From Azoarcus sp. (GTDB lineage: Bacteria > Pseudomonadota > Gammaproteobacteria > Burkholderiales > Rhodocyclaceae): DNA of 64,000 nt. Position 1 is the stretch's first letter, and every line of letters begins with the position of its first letter. This document shows, piece by piece, positions 27,096-35,512 of the stretch. The translations under genes were made by a program, and so were the position numbers. The stretch lies in contig JAUSOD010000096.1 of the NCBI GenBank assembly GCA_030656215.1, positions 124,001-188,000 on the forward strand, given 5' to 3'. The notes below the pieces were generated by a model. It saw only the letters and a list, made by a program, of their open reading frames with translations, was not told where the DNA came from and made no database searches.

Positions 27096-27863
27096 TCAGG
27101 GCATGAGTATGGTCGTCTCGTTTTCCGCCGCGGCACCGCGTACCGCGACTGCAGTGTAATTGTCGCTGTGCGGATTGTCATGCGCCCCCACGATGTCAGC
27201 CATCCTTTTGAGCCAGTCGGTGCAGGATGTGGCGGCATGCAACTCGGTCATCATTCGTGCTTCGTCGATGTACTCCCACCAGCCGTCGGTGCAGATCAGG
27301 AAGGTATCGTCCGCGCCGATGTGCAGTGGTGCGCCGGACACGCTCAGGGTGAGGTCGTCGGCATGACCGATGGCCGAGGTCAGCAGGCTGCGCTGCGGAT
27401 GGCTGCGGATCATGTCGAGATCGCCATATCCGGCGTCGATCATGCCCTGCACCAGACTGTGATCGCGGGTCTGATGGAGCATCTGGCCGTGACCGAACAG
27501 GTAGATCCGTGTGTCGCCGACATGGGACCACACCGCTTCCTGGCGCACGGCGTCGATCAGCAGCAACGCGGCGGTCGCGTGCATGTTGTCGCCCTCGGGG
27601 TTGGCGCGCTTCTCGGCCATGACTTCGGCATGAGCGGCTTCAAGCAGCGCCACCGCATGGGTCTCGCTCACCTCAGGATTGGCGGCAAAGCGTTCCAGCA
27701 CGGTGCTGACCACGATTTGTGCGGCGCGGTCACCACTGCCGTGGCCACCTGCGCCGTCCGAGACGACCCAGCAACAGCCTTGTTCGGAGGTCCAGTAGCC
27801 GCAAGCGTCTTCGTTGCGCTTGCGGCGACCGATGCGGGAGATGTAGGCGGTCTGAAGATCCAT
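27096..27863 (-). CDS. pppA: PP2C-type protein phosphatase PppA/Stp
   Basis: The 255-residue protein has the PPM/PP2C metal-binding motifs: RNEDA near residue 16, DGAGGHGSGD at about 36-45, SHVGDTRIYLF, TRDHSLVQG, CTDGWWEYI and DNYTAVAV near the C-terminus. It would dephosphorylate the threonine on Fha (and possibly TssL) set by PpkA, switching the T6SS off. It lies 50 bases after the fha gene. Complete, with no missing motif. Confidence 0.93.
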   Translation of the reverse strand: MDLQTAYISRIGRRKRNEDACGYWTSEQGCCWVVSDGAGGHGSGDRAAQIVVSTVLERFAANPEVSETHAVALLEAAHAEVMAEKRANPEGDNMHATAALLLIDAVRQEAVWSHVGDTRIYLFGHGQMLHQTRDHSLVQGMIDAGYGDLDMIRSHPQRSLLTSAIGHADDLTLSVSGAPLHIGADDTFLICTDGWWEYIDEARMMTELHAATSCTDWLKRMADIVGAHDNPHSDNYTAVAVRGAAAENETTILMP

Positions 27864-27913
27864 CAGGTTCTCGGTGGCAGTCGCGGGTTACGGATGAGCG
27901 GGGGGGTGTCCAA

Positions 27914-29689
27914 TCAACCGCGATCGCGCTGCAGTTGGTCGATCTGTGCTTCGTAGGCCTTGAGAAACTCGCGCCCGAACAGCGAATGGAAGTCGTCTTC
28001 GGCTTCGCGCGAGATCTCGCTGTAGCGTTGTTCGTAAAGATCCCACAACTTGGCCTTGCGATTGGCTGGCAGCACGCTGTCGAGCAGGCTCTTGGTGCTC
28101 AGGCGGTTCTCGAGTTCGGCCGGGGTGAAGCGGGTGAGTACGCTGGAGAGCGCTGCCCGCATGCCGGCGATGAAGCCGATCTGGTGTGCGCGCAGATCGT
28201 CATAGGCGTCGCGCATTGCCTCTTCCGGGCCCATGAAGCCGCTGCCCTGCGGGGTCAGGAGTTGCATCAGGGCAAAGTTGACGTCGGGCGAGAATTTGAG
28301 CGGGTTGTTGTGCTTGCTGACGATCATGGTCACGTCGGCGCGAACCTCGCGCTTGGTGGCGGCGCGCGCGATCAACAGTTCCACCGTCCCCTGGACCGAC
28401 TCGCGCAGCATGCGGCCGATGTGCTCCATGAATTCGGGCGTCATGCCTGCGGCGGGCTTGAGCATGGGCAGACCGATGCCGCGGGCGAAGGCAGCCAGCA
28501 GCGCATCCGTGCCGGCGTCAGTTGTCTGCGGTGTGAAGGTGGGTGGAGACGGATCGACGGTGACCTCCGGGGGAAAGGGAGGCGCGGCTTCCACCGCTGC
28601 TGATTGTGCCCGACTGGTGACTGCGGGGGCGGGTGAGACGATCTGTGTCAGCGCCTCGCGGAGCGAGCGCTCATCGGGATCGACAGCCGGTGCGGGCCGG
28701 CCCGGGGCTTGCTCGGGCGTCGCCCATGACACGACCCCGCCAAGCGGCGCGGATGGGGGTGGTGCCGGAGCCCGGGGCGGGGCTGCCGTGGGTGCCGGAG
28801 GCGGCTGGTCGTCGACCAGCCGCGGCGGCGTGAAGGCATCGCGCAGCATCGGCGAGTCGTCGCGCGCTGAGGCTGGCGATGCAGGACGAGCCGCATTGCC
28901 GAGCAGGGCGAGTGGGTCGTCGCTGCCACCGGCAGGCGGCGTCGCGCCAAACGCGGGATCGCCAAGCGGTGAGCCGGCAAACGGGTCGTGCGCCGCGCCG
29001 GACTTGTCGAGGCCAAACAGGGCATCGAGCGAACTGGCCTCTGCCGGCTGCGACAGTGCGCCTATGCCCAGCGGGTCGGTGGAGGCTGCGGGGGGGCGCG
29101 CGGCGGGCTGAGCATGGGCGGGTGGAACGAAGGCGGCGAAGGGGTCGTCGGCCAGTGGCGGCTGCGCCCTCGCGGCGGGTCCGGTGGAGGGGCTAGCTGC
29201 GGCAGGCGGAATGAAAACGGCAAACGGATCATCATCGCGCGCAGATTCGACAAACGGACCCGGGGAAGGCGAAGCCGAACTCGGGGACGCCGCTGTCGGC
29301 CGGTCCGGCGCGAACAGTCCAAGGGGGTCGCCCTGCAGGTGGTTGGGTTGCGTTTGGTTGCCGACGCGCGAGGCCTCGCGCACAAGTTCGACGCGCAGGG
29401 TGTATTCGGCGATGCCGATCTCGTCGCCGTCGCGCAGTGTGGCACTGACCCCTTTGCCCAGCGGGCGCCCATTGAGATGCGTGGGGTTGCCGCCATGATC
29501 GGTCAGTGCATAACGCATGCCGTCATAGGTGACCTGGGCTTGCATGCGCGATATGTGGCGCCCCGGGTCGGGCAGGGCGAGCACGTTGCTGTCGTCGCGG
29601 CCGATCGTGCCGCCGCATTCGTCGAAGTCGTGAGTGATCGGGGTGGTCGGCGGGAAGCCGTTGGTCTGAATGACGCTGATCCTTAGCAC
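27914..29689 (-). CDS. tagH: T6SS FHA-domain protein TagH/Fha
   Basis: The 591-residue protein (GTG start, GGGAG upstream) has an N-terminal FHA domain (about 1-105) with GRDDSNVLALPDPGRHISRMQA, the phosphothreonine-binding core, and a conserved C-terminal VasC/ImpI domain (about 395-585; GLPMLKPAAGMTPEFMEHIGRMLRESVQG begins it). Between them lies a 280-residue Pro/Ala/Asp-rich low-complexity linker with repeated DPFAxF/DPLG-like units. Fha is the phosphorylation target and scaffold of the PpkA/PppA pathway that activates T6SS assembly. It follows TIGR02270 by 16 bases. Confidence 0.92.
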   Translation of the reverse strand: MLRISVIQTNGFPPTTPITHDFDECGGTIGRDDSNVLALPDPGRHISRMQAQVTYDGMRYALTDHGGNPTHLNGRPLGKGVSATLRDGDEIGIAEYTLRVELVREASRVGNQTQPNHLQGDPLGLFAPDRPTAASPSSASPSPGPFVESARDDDPFAVFIPPAAASPSTGPAARAQPPLADDPFAAFVPPAHAQPAARPPAASTDPLGIGALSQPAEASSLDALFGLDKSGAAHDPFAGSPLGDPAFGATPPAGGSDDPLALLGNAARPASPASARDDSPMLRDAFTPPRLVDDQPPPAPTAAPPRAPAPPPSAPLGGVVSWATPEQAPGRPAPAVDPDERSLREALTQIVSPAPAVTSRAQSAAVEAAPPFPPEVTVDPSPPTFTPQTTDAGTDALLAAFARGIGLPMLKPAAGMTPEFMEHIGRMLRESVQGTVELLIARAATKREVRADVTMIVSKHNNPLKFSPDVNFALMQLLTPQGSGFMGPEEAMRDAYDDLRAHQIGFIAGMRAALSSVLTRFTPAELENRLSTKSLLDSVLPANRKAKLWDLYEQRYSEISREAEDDFHSLFGREFLKAYEAQIDQLQRDRG

Positions 29690-29705
29690 CGTGTTCTCCC
29701 TTCGT

Positions 29706-30920
29706 TCAGATGACCGGAGGAGGCGCCATCAGGCGTACCCCGGCGAGTGCGGCGCGCATCCCGAAATCCCAGCGCGCGGCCAGATCGATTGTTGCCTGTG
29801 CGCCCGACGAAAGCGTTGTCGATATCTCGTGACCGCGACACCAGCGCAAGCCGCTGCCCCAGCGCCCGGCGTGATGGTGCCAGAGTTGTTGCGCGCGCGC
29901 GCCGTCGGGCAGCCAGAGCTCGCCGGCGAACTCGCGCTCGAAGTCGTCCGCATCTGCGCTTACCGGCGCAGCCTGGCGGCGGCCCTCGACGTCGAGTCCG
30001 GTCATACGGGTGAAGGCGGTGCCGGCCGCGGCGGCGGTGTGCGGGTCAGGGTCGGACATCATGTCCACCAGCGTTTCGATGCCGGACGGATGGCCGCCAC
30101 GGGCGATGAGTGCGCAGCGCATCGAGCCGGGCTGGGTGGCGAGCAGGGATGTCCACGGTGTAATAGGGGTGGTGTCTCCGGTTGCCGCCCACCATTCGAG
30201 CCCCACCACGTCACCCGCCTCCGCGAGTTTTTGCACCTGCTGTGCAACCCGGCTTTCGCCGCGCCAGCACGCGGCGCCGAGCACGGCCCGGCGCAAGTCG
30301 GCAAACGGCGAGCCGAGGGCATCGCCGTAGGGCGGCGTGACGGTGCCCGCTGTCGGGTCGAGCACGGCCAGCGTGCGCCAGGCAAGGGTGGCGGTGGTGA
30401 TGTCATTGCTCAACAGCAGGCGCCCGAGTTGCGCTTCGTCGGGGGCAAGGCGGCGCTGGCTGGCGAGGGCGGCGGCTGCAGCGGCTGCCCGCGCCAGATC
30501 GCGCTGCGCGAGGCAGGCCCGCAGCGTGGTCTCGGTAAAGGTCTGCGGGGCGGCACCTAGCGCGTCGCGCAACCCGTCCAGGCGTGGCCCGGACGCCTCG
30601 CGAAATGCACCGGACACGGCGCTTGCGTGGTTCGCCGCGCCGCTGCGCAGCAGGGCGTAGGCGATGGCAAACACCTCATCGCGCTCGTCCGTGGTCAGCC
30701 AGTCGGCAAGCACGGTGGGCAAGGCGGCGCCCGCGACCAGCATGCCCTGCAGATGGGCTTCGATACGCTCGTGCAGGACCTGCAGGCCGCGCAGCGTGAG
30801 CGTGTCGGAATGGACCGCCGCACGCCGCTGGCCCCACAGGTAGGCAAGTTCTTCGGCGTGGGTGACGACGAGGTCCGGCATGAAATTCTGCCGGCGCTTG
30901 AGCGGAGCGATGACAGCCAT
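29706..30920 (-). CDS. TIGR02270-like T6SS-associated protein
   Basis: The 404-residue protein begins MAVIAPLKRRQNFMPDLVVTHAEEL and resembles the TIGR02270 family, a conserved protein of T6SS loci with HEAT-like helical repeats. Visible features are LVVTHAEELAYLWGQRR near the N-terminus, many Ala-rich helical pairs, and the C-terminal WLPDGARAQQLWHHHAGRWGSG. No membrane segment or catalytic motif is evident. The ATG at 30920 lies five bases after the DUF6484 stop; a longer frame (to 31049) overlaps that gene and was rejected. Function unknown; helical-repeat architecture suggests protein binding. Confidence 0.75.
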   Translation of the reverse strand: MAVIAPLKRRQNFMPDLVVTHAEELAYLWGQRRAAVHSDTLTLRGLQVLHERIEAHLQGMLVAGAALPTVLADWLTTDERDEVFAIAYALLRSGAANHASAVSGAFREASGPRLDGLRDALGAAPQTFTETTLRACLAQRDLARAAAAAAALASQRRLAPDEAQLGRLLLSNDITTATLAWRTLAVLDPTAGTVTPPYGDALGSPFADLRRAVLGAACWRGESRVAQQVQKLAEAGDVVGLEWWAATGDTTPITPWTSLLATQPGSMRCALIARGGHPSGIETLVDMMSDPDPHTAAAAGTAFTRMTGLDVEGRRQAAPVSADADDFEREFAGELWLPDGARAQQLWHHHAGRWGSGLRWCRGHEISTTLSSGAQATIDLAARWDFGMRAALAGVRLMAPPPVI

Positions 30921-30925
30921 GCGCG

Positions 30926-31357
30926 TCAGTTGATCGCCACCGTGCCGGCACGGATGCGCTGGGTGCCCCTTGCGCGTAGCAATACGTCTTCGCCACGCAG
31001 CATCAGTTTGCCGTCGGCGGCGCGCAGGTCGATGGTGACGTCGCCGCACCTCAGGGTGAGCACTTCGGTGGCTTCGAGCGTGAGGCGGGCCACGGGCTGT
31101 GGCTCGCGGTAGGGGCCGATGCGGCCGAGCACGATACCCCGCCCGCTGGCGTCGGGCGGGAGGGCAAGCAGGGTGTCGCCGGTTGCAAGCGCCACCGCTT
31201 GGCCGTTTTCCAGCCAGTCGCAGGTAAAGCTGACCCCGTCGGCCGCAAGCACGGTAAGGTTGCCAATGCCGTCGATGGTCAACAGCGACACCCGTTGTGG
31301 CTCGGTGTGGTGCACAGCGGTCGGGCGCGGGAAATCAATGATCCTGGTGCGGGGCAT
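30926..31357 (-). CDS. DUF6484-like small T6SS-island protein
   Basis: The 143-residue protein looks like the DUF6484 family found in T6SS gene islands: an N-terminal stretch (MPRTRIIDFPRP), a beta-rich middle (VSLLTIDGIGNLTVLAADG, LLALPPDASGRGIVLGRIGPY) and a C-terminal repeat region (EVLTLRCGDVTIDLRAADGKLMLRGEDVLLRA) that resembles the tail repeats of VgrG/DUF2345 proteins. That likeness suggests it may interact with the spike. Family assignment is by eye. It sits between the immunity gene (43 bases) and TIGR02270 (five bases). Confidence 0.65.
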   Translation of the reverse strand: MPRTRIIDFPRPTAVHHTEPQRVSLLTIDGIGNLTVLAADGVSFTCDWLENGQAVALATGDTLLALPPDASGRGIVLGRIGPYREPQPVARLTLEATEVLTLRCGDVTIDLRAADGKLMLRGEDVLLRARGTQRIRAGTVAIN

Positions 31358-31400
31358 GTCCAGCCTCTTCGTCTAGGTTGGGGCACGGGCGGATGCAGGC

Positions 31401-31961
31401 TCAGCCCACCCATTGTTCCGGTTGCATGAAAGTCAGTGAGTCGAAGCCGTCTGCCTCAAGTCCGTCCTTGATCTGCTGGTCGACGATGATGGCGCCCACC
31501 GATTCGGCGAGGCGGAACATCCGGGCGCCGTCGATGCGCGTGGTGTCGACTTCAAGATGATCGATGTCGGCGGAGATCATGCGTTCGGCGTTGTCTGCCG
31601 CAAAGCGCGTTTTCGTCAGGTCCGCTGCGGCGATGACGCCGATCAGGTTGAACGCGACGTAGCCCTCGATGCTTTCCCCGCTGCGGCTGTCCGTGAGCGC
31701 CACCGGATAGACGTCAAGATTGCCGACGCCGAGACTGCATAGCGCCTGATGCAGCCGCAAACTCATGATCGGAAGCGGTGTTTCCCACAAGTCGGCGAGT
31801 ACGGTCTGGCCGTCGCTGACGAGGCTTGCCGGGATTGGTGTCGGAGGAGGCTTGGCGAAGCGATCGCCCCGATTCCAGAACCTGAAGGGGTTGTCTTTCT
31901 TGTATTCGATCCGGGCGATGTAGCCCTCCGCCGGATCGAAGCACTTCAAAATGTAGTACAT
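31401..31961 (-). CDS. Imm11 (DUF1629)-like immunity protein
   Basis: The 186-residue protein starts MYYILKCFDPAEGY and has the Imm11-style ending ARMFRLAESVGAIIVDQQIKDGLEADG followed by LTFMQPEQW. Imm11/DUF1629 proteins are immunity factors in polymorphic toxin and T6SS islands. It starts 28 bases after the AHH toxin stop on the same strand, the normal toxin-then-immunity arrangement. No signal peptide is visible, consistent with neutralising a nuclease in the cytoplasm. The assignment is by pattern and position, not by search. Confidence 0.75.
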   Translation of the reverse strand: MYYILKCFDPAEGYIARIEYKKDNPFRFWNRGDRFAKPPPTPIPASLVSDGQTVLADLWETPLPIMSLRLHQALCSLGVGNLDVYPVALTDSRSGESIEGYVAFNLIGVIAAADLTKTRFAADNAERMISADIDHLEVDTTRIDGARMFRLAESVGAIIVDQQIKDGLEADGFDSLTFMQPEQWVG

Positions 31962-31989
31962 GCAACCGACTCCACAAGGTAGGCCGAGA

Positions 31990-33012
31990 TCATATCTTCG
32001 CCCATGATTTGCCTGACTTTCGGGCTTGCATGTATGCCTTGCCCCATTTCGACGTATAGAGGTTCATTGCCCACGACGATCCGTCCAGGTAGCCACCGAA
32101 GCGGGAGGACAAGCCATTGAGCCGCGCGACGAGGGTCACAGGCGGGGGGTAGCCCGCCTTCGCCCACTGCTCACGTGTTTTCTTGCAGTCCTCGCACGGG
32201 CAGTTCGCTGCCTCCCGGTCTTCGTACTGCTTTGCGAGGCGGGCAGCAATCGCGTTGAGCTTGAGTTGAACCTCGCGGCTGTAGTCGGCGTGGCGATCAT
32301 GGAACTGGCCCGGTGCGAGGAGCATGGATTGTTTGACGTACTGCCATTTCGGCGTGTGCTGATCCATGGTGTCGGGATTGCCGGTGAGATAGGCAGACTC
32401 GCACGAGTCAGCGTTCTCCGGCAGGTCCTCTTCCTCTACGTCAGGTTCGTCGGTGGTGCTCCATACGCGAAGGCCGCCGCGACCGCCGCCGACGGCGTAG
32501 GAGCCGGGAAGATAAACGCCGTTTTCGCGGCCATTGACGTTGTAGCCGACGTCACGCGAAAGCACGCCCTCAACCGATCCGCCCTTTACGTCCTCCGGCG
32601 TGTCCTTGTGCACCATGAAGGGGACCAGGTCGCTATCCTTCAGCGCCTCCTGCGCCGGAATCAGGTGGTGTGCCGCACAGCGCACCGGCAGGCGCCTGGT
32701 TTCACCCGTTGCCAGCTGGATCTCCACGGGCCATTCGGCTTGAGTCGCAGCGCTTGCGCTACGCAGCGATCCGGGGGAATAAAGCGGATGGCCGCTGCGA
32801 TAGCGAGGATTGTCGACGGCATCAGGGCTGGGTTGTGAAACCAGGTCGGTGCTGGTCCGGTTTTTCATGGCTTTTGCCAGAACCGAGCCCGTGCCGATGA
32901 GTTCGTTCTTGCCCGGATCGTCTTTGGGTGGCGGCTCATGCGAGAACGGGCATTCAGGATCGTCCGGATCCTGGATGATGCCGATTGCGATCGGTTCTCC
33001 AAGCTGTGTCAT
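31990..33012 (-). CDS. AHH-type nuclease toxin, predicted T6SS effector
   Basis: The 340-residue protein has an Ala-His-His nuclease core: RCAAHHLIPAQEAL at 111-124 (A114-H115-H116) followed by the structural motif GYNVNGRENGVYLPGSYA at 156-173, and a distal FHDRHADYSREV at 237-248. This is the pattern of AHH/HNH-endo VII-like toxins that cut DNA. A CPCEDC cluster at 271-276 could bind a metal or disulphide. The N-terminus has no signal peptide and is not fused to PAAR; instead a separate PAAR-like gene ends four bases upstream. Delivery through VgrG with the DUF2169 adaptor and protection by the downstream Imm11 protein are inferred from gene order. Confidence 0.8.
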   Translation of the reverse strand: MTQLGEPIAIGIIQDPDDPECPFSHEPPPKDDPGKNELIGTGSVLAKAMKNRTSTDLVSQPSPDAVDNPRYRSGHPLYSPGSLRSASAATQAEWPVEIQLATGETRRLPVRCAAHHLIPAQEALKDSDLVPFMVHKDTPEDVKGGSVEGVLSRDVGYNVNGRENGVYLPGSYAVGGGRGGLRVWSTTDEPDVEEEDLPENADSCESAYLTGNPDTMDQHTPKWQYVKQSMLLAPGQFHDRHADYSREVQLKLNAIAARLAKQYEDREAANCPCEDCKKTREQWAKAGYPPPVTLVARLNGLSSRFGGYLDGSSWAMNLYTSKWGKAYMQARKSGKSWAKI

Positions 33013-33016
33013 CGCA

Positions 33017-33397
33017 TCACCCGCAGATGTTCTTCTTGTTGTGCCACAAGGGGTCGCCCATGCGGCACACGTTCTTGCCGTCGAGCATCACGTTGAACGA
33101 GTACATCAGAAACTCGCACTCCTGCTTGAAGGTACCGGAGATCACGCCGCCTGCCACCCCGGGTTCGTCGCCTGCGCTCATCATGTATTTGGCGCCCTTG
33201 ACCATCACCATGCTGCCATCGGCCTTGACCGTGGTCGTGCCGGAAGTGGTGTCGGACGACTTGCCGATGTTGGGGTAGGGGATCGGCACTGGCGGTGCGG
33301 GCGGCGCAGGAGTCTTGCATACGTCGGGGAAGACCAGGCTCATGCCGCCGCTGGTCTTGTGCGCGAAACCCTGGATGTTATGGACGGTGCATGGCAT
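33017..33397 (-). CDS. PAAR-like DUF4150 spike-tip protein
   Basis: This 126-residue protein begins MPCTVHNIQGFAHKTSGGMSLVFPDVCKTP and contains PIPYPNIGKSSDT, VKGAKYMMSAGDEPG and a C-terminal GKNVCRMGDPLWHNKKNICG, all characteristic of the DUF4150 PAAR-like family that caps VgrG and links it to effectors. It is the stand-alone form; in some islands the same domain is fused to the toxin. The ATG at 33397 was chosen because upstream sequence belongs to the thiolase-like gene. The toxin gene starts four bases downstream. Confidence 0.88.
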   Translation of the reverse strand: MPCTVHNIQGFAHKTSGGMSLVFPDVCKTPAPPAPPVPIPYPNIGKSSDTTSGTTTVKADGSMVMVKGAKYMMSAGDEPGVAGGVISGTFKQECEFLMYSFNVMLDGKNVCRMGDPLWHNKKNICG

Positions 33398-33414
33398 GGC
33401 AGGCTCCGGAACGA

Positions 33415-34476
33415 TCAGCCGGCGGGCTGGGGGGCGGGGTCGAGCAGCATGGCCGCGCGGTCGCCGCGGTCGGACGAAGCATAGACCAGGCAGGGGGCCG
33501 GCCGATAGCCGCCGGCCAATCCGTGCGCCGCCAGTGCCGCCAGCACCGGACCGTGGGCAGCACCGAGGTCGCCAAAGCACTCGGCGGGATGCTCCATCTG
33601 CATGGAGTCGGCGAAGCGGGCGGCGTTGCGGATGCGGGCGACACCGAATTCGCGCGCCCAGTAGCGTTCGCCATTGAAGGAGGCATAGGTACAGGCGATC
33701 GGCGCCGCTGACTGGGTCGCCTCGAGCAACTCGCCGACCGCGGCGGCGAGGCCGTCGCCCAGGTAGGGCGTGTCGGCGTACAGGTGGCCGGGCTCGTGAC
33801 TGCTGGCGCAGGCGGTGATGGTGGCAAGCGGCTTCATCGTCCCGCGCCGGACGGGGTCACCCAGCAGCAGAAAGCAGGCCCCTTCACCGGGGGAAAAGCC
33901 ATCGCCGTTGATCGCGTTGCGAATGCGACCTTCCAGGTCGAGGGTGCCGAGCACGTAGAGGTCGATCAGGCTATCGACCCCGCCGATCAGCACGTATTCT
34001 GCCTCCCCGCTGGCGAGTCGGGCCGCCGCCTGGCGCAGGGCCATCAGCCCGGCAGCACGGCCGCGGGCCACGGCCACACTGCGCGCGAGGGCGATTGGCG
34101 CGCCGCTTTGCGTGACCAGCCTGGCAAGGAAGGCGGCGGGGTCGAGCGGGCAGGTGGTGTGGTGTTCGGGCAGGCCGAGCAGCAGCGGCAGCGGCCCGCA
34201 GTCTTCAGGCAGGGCCTGCAGGGCGTCGGCGAGTGCGGCGTGGGCCATCCTCAGCATGCGAACTTCGCGCGCCTGCAGGCTGTGGGTGACCAGATCGTCG
34301 GCGAGAGCCGGCAAGCCATCGTCGAGCACGGTGCCGACGATGTAGGGTTCGAAACGGCGGTCCAGCCAGTCGATCTCGCGCAGGCGGGCCACGCGGCCAC
34401 GTGCCGCGGCTGCAGTTTCGTCGAGGCTGAAGCCGATCGGGGTGACGCAGCCGGCGGCGAGGATGTCGATTGCCAT
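33415..34476 (-). CDS. degenerate beta-ketoacyl-synthase/thiolase-fold protein of T6SS island
   Basis: The 353-residue protein has a thiolase/ketosynthase fold signature (SGEAEYVLIGGVDSLID at 156-172, DGFSPGEGACFLLLGDP at 192-208, YLGDGLAAA). The catalytic triad of ketosynthases appears lost: where the nucleophile Cys of TACASG is expected the sequence is RGRAAG (Arg140), the HGTxTP histidine aligns with Tyr233 in YADTPYLGD, and the GHxxGAAG histidine with Asp303 in FGDLGAAH. It is therefore probably a structural or chaperone-like protein. Such thiolase-like proteins accompany DUF2169 and DUF4150 in T6SS effector clusters. It starts two bases after DUF2169. The alignment is by eye. Confidence 0.75.
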   Translation of the reverse strand: MAIDILAAGCVTPIGFSLDETAAAARGRVARLREIDWLDRRFEPYIVGTVLDDGLPALADDLVTHSLQAREVRMLRMAHAALADALQALPEDCGPLPLLLGLPEHHTTCPLDPAAFLARLVTQSGAPIALARSVAVARGRAAGLMALRQAAARLASGEAEYVLIGGVDSLIDLYVLGTLDLEGRIRNAINGDGFSPGEGACFLLLGDPVRRGTMKPLATITACASSHEPGHLYADTPYLGDGLAAAVGELLEATQSAAPIACTYASFNGERYWAREFGVARIRNAARFADSMQMEHPAECFGDLGAAHGPVLAALAAHGLAGGYRPAPCLVYASSDRGDRAAMLLDPAPQPAG

Positions 34477-34478
34477 GC

Positions 34479-35504
34479 TCAGGCGGCCTCTGCGCGATGC
34501 AGGTCGGCGCAACGTACCTCCACCTGGCGCAGCCGGGTGAGCTTCTTGTCCACCACCAGTTCGGCGCGCCACACCATCTGCAGCCGCCCCTGATCGGGCT
34601 CGATCAGGACGGTGTCCAGCACGGGTCGTACGGCGATGCGGCGGCCGTCGAAATCCCAGGTCAGCTCGATCGCGAGCCGTGGCAGCGCGAAGCGCAACGC
34701 GGCGCCGGCGGTGCAGCCGCTGATCTCCACCGCCTCGCCACCTTCGAGATAGGCTGGCGCGATCAGGCCAGGCGGGGCGGCATTGAAGAAGAAAGGATCG
34801 AAATCCAGTGGCAGGTGGGGGGCACGTCGCGTCTGCCAAGCTTCGTCGTAAGTGCCCGCGCGGGACTGTCGCGGTTGCCAGAGTGGCGGAATCGGCGCGA
34901 AACCCGCGGGGCAGGGTCGATCCGCGGGGGTCGTGATGAGATCGGCCGGATCCTCGATGTTGGGCAGCGGCCGGCCGGCGAAGTCGTCCTCGTCGGCGCC
35001 GACGATGCCGCGCCCGACCGGGTTGCGCGGCTCGTGCACCGGGTCCTTGCCTTCGATCGCCGGCGTGCACCCGCCGAACGCAAGCTCCCAGCGCAGCGGC
35101 ATGCGCTCGAACGGCCTTGGCGCGCTGATCGCCCAGCCCTTTTCGTGGCGCACCCACTGGCGGTCGCCGAACACGCGCAGGGTGCGTTGCACCGGGCCGA
35201 CGCGCAGGCTGACGTCCATCACGCCGAGGGGGCCGCCCGCAGCAATCGCGCGACCGAGCAGCAGGATGTCGGTGGCTGGCTTGGTGAGGGTGAGGTCGGC
35301 GGCGGCGCGCAGGCTGCTCGTTGCCGGATCGCCCCAGTACACGTCGGTGGCGAGAAAAGCGGCCTGCCGCGCTGCCAGCCGCGGGGCGCCGGAAGAGAAG
35401 TCGAAGCTGGCCTTGACCGCAGCATAAGCGCACTCCACCCCCGCCGGGTTGGCGAACACCGCCAGGGTGGCGGGCAGAGGGGTGGCGTTGACGACCTGGA
35501 GCAT
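34479..35504 (-). CDS. DUF2169 T6SS effector adaptor
   Basis: The 341-residue protein contains the DUF2169 pattern: NATPLPATLAVFANPAGVE near the start, AAFLATDVYWGDPATSSLRAAADLTLTKPATDILLLG-type strand region, RTLRVFGDRQW, RWELAFGG and NPVGRGIV. DUF2169 proteins act as adaptors or chaperones that load effectors carrying PAAR-like domains on VgrG. It is placed directly between vgrG (eight bases) and the thiolase-like gene (two bases), consistent with that role for the AHH toxin. Confidence 0.88.
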   Translation of the reverse strand: MLQVVNATPLPATLAVFANPAGVECAYAAVKASFDFSSGAPRLAARQAAFLATDVYWGDPATSSLRAAADLTLTKPATDILLLGRAIAAGGPLGVMDVSLRVGPVQRTLRVFGDRQWVRHEKGWAISAPRPFERMPLRWELAFGGCTPAIEGKDPVHEPRNPVGRGIVGADEDDFAGRPLPNIEDPADLITTPADRPCPAGFAPIPPLWQPRQSRAGTYDEAWQTRRAPHLPLDFDPFFFNAAPPGLIAPAYLEGGEAVEISGCTAGAALRFALPRLAIELTWDFDGRRIAVRPVLDTVLIEPDQGRLQMVWRAELVVDKKLTRLRQVEVRCADLHRAEAA

Positions 35505-35512
35505 GGCGACGG

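Noticed and set aside
33415-35433. 672-codon extension of the thiolase-like gene
   Set aside because: The extra N-terminal 319 residues are an Arg-rich out-of-frame reading of the DUF2169 gene.
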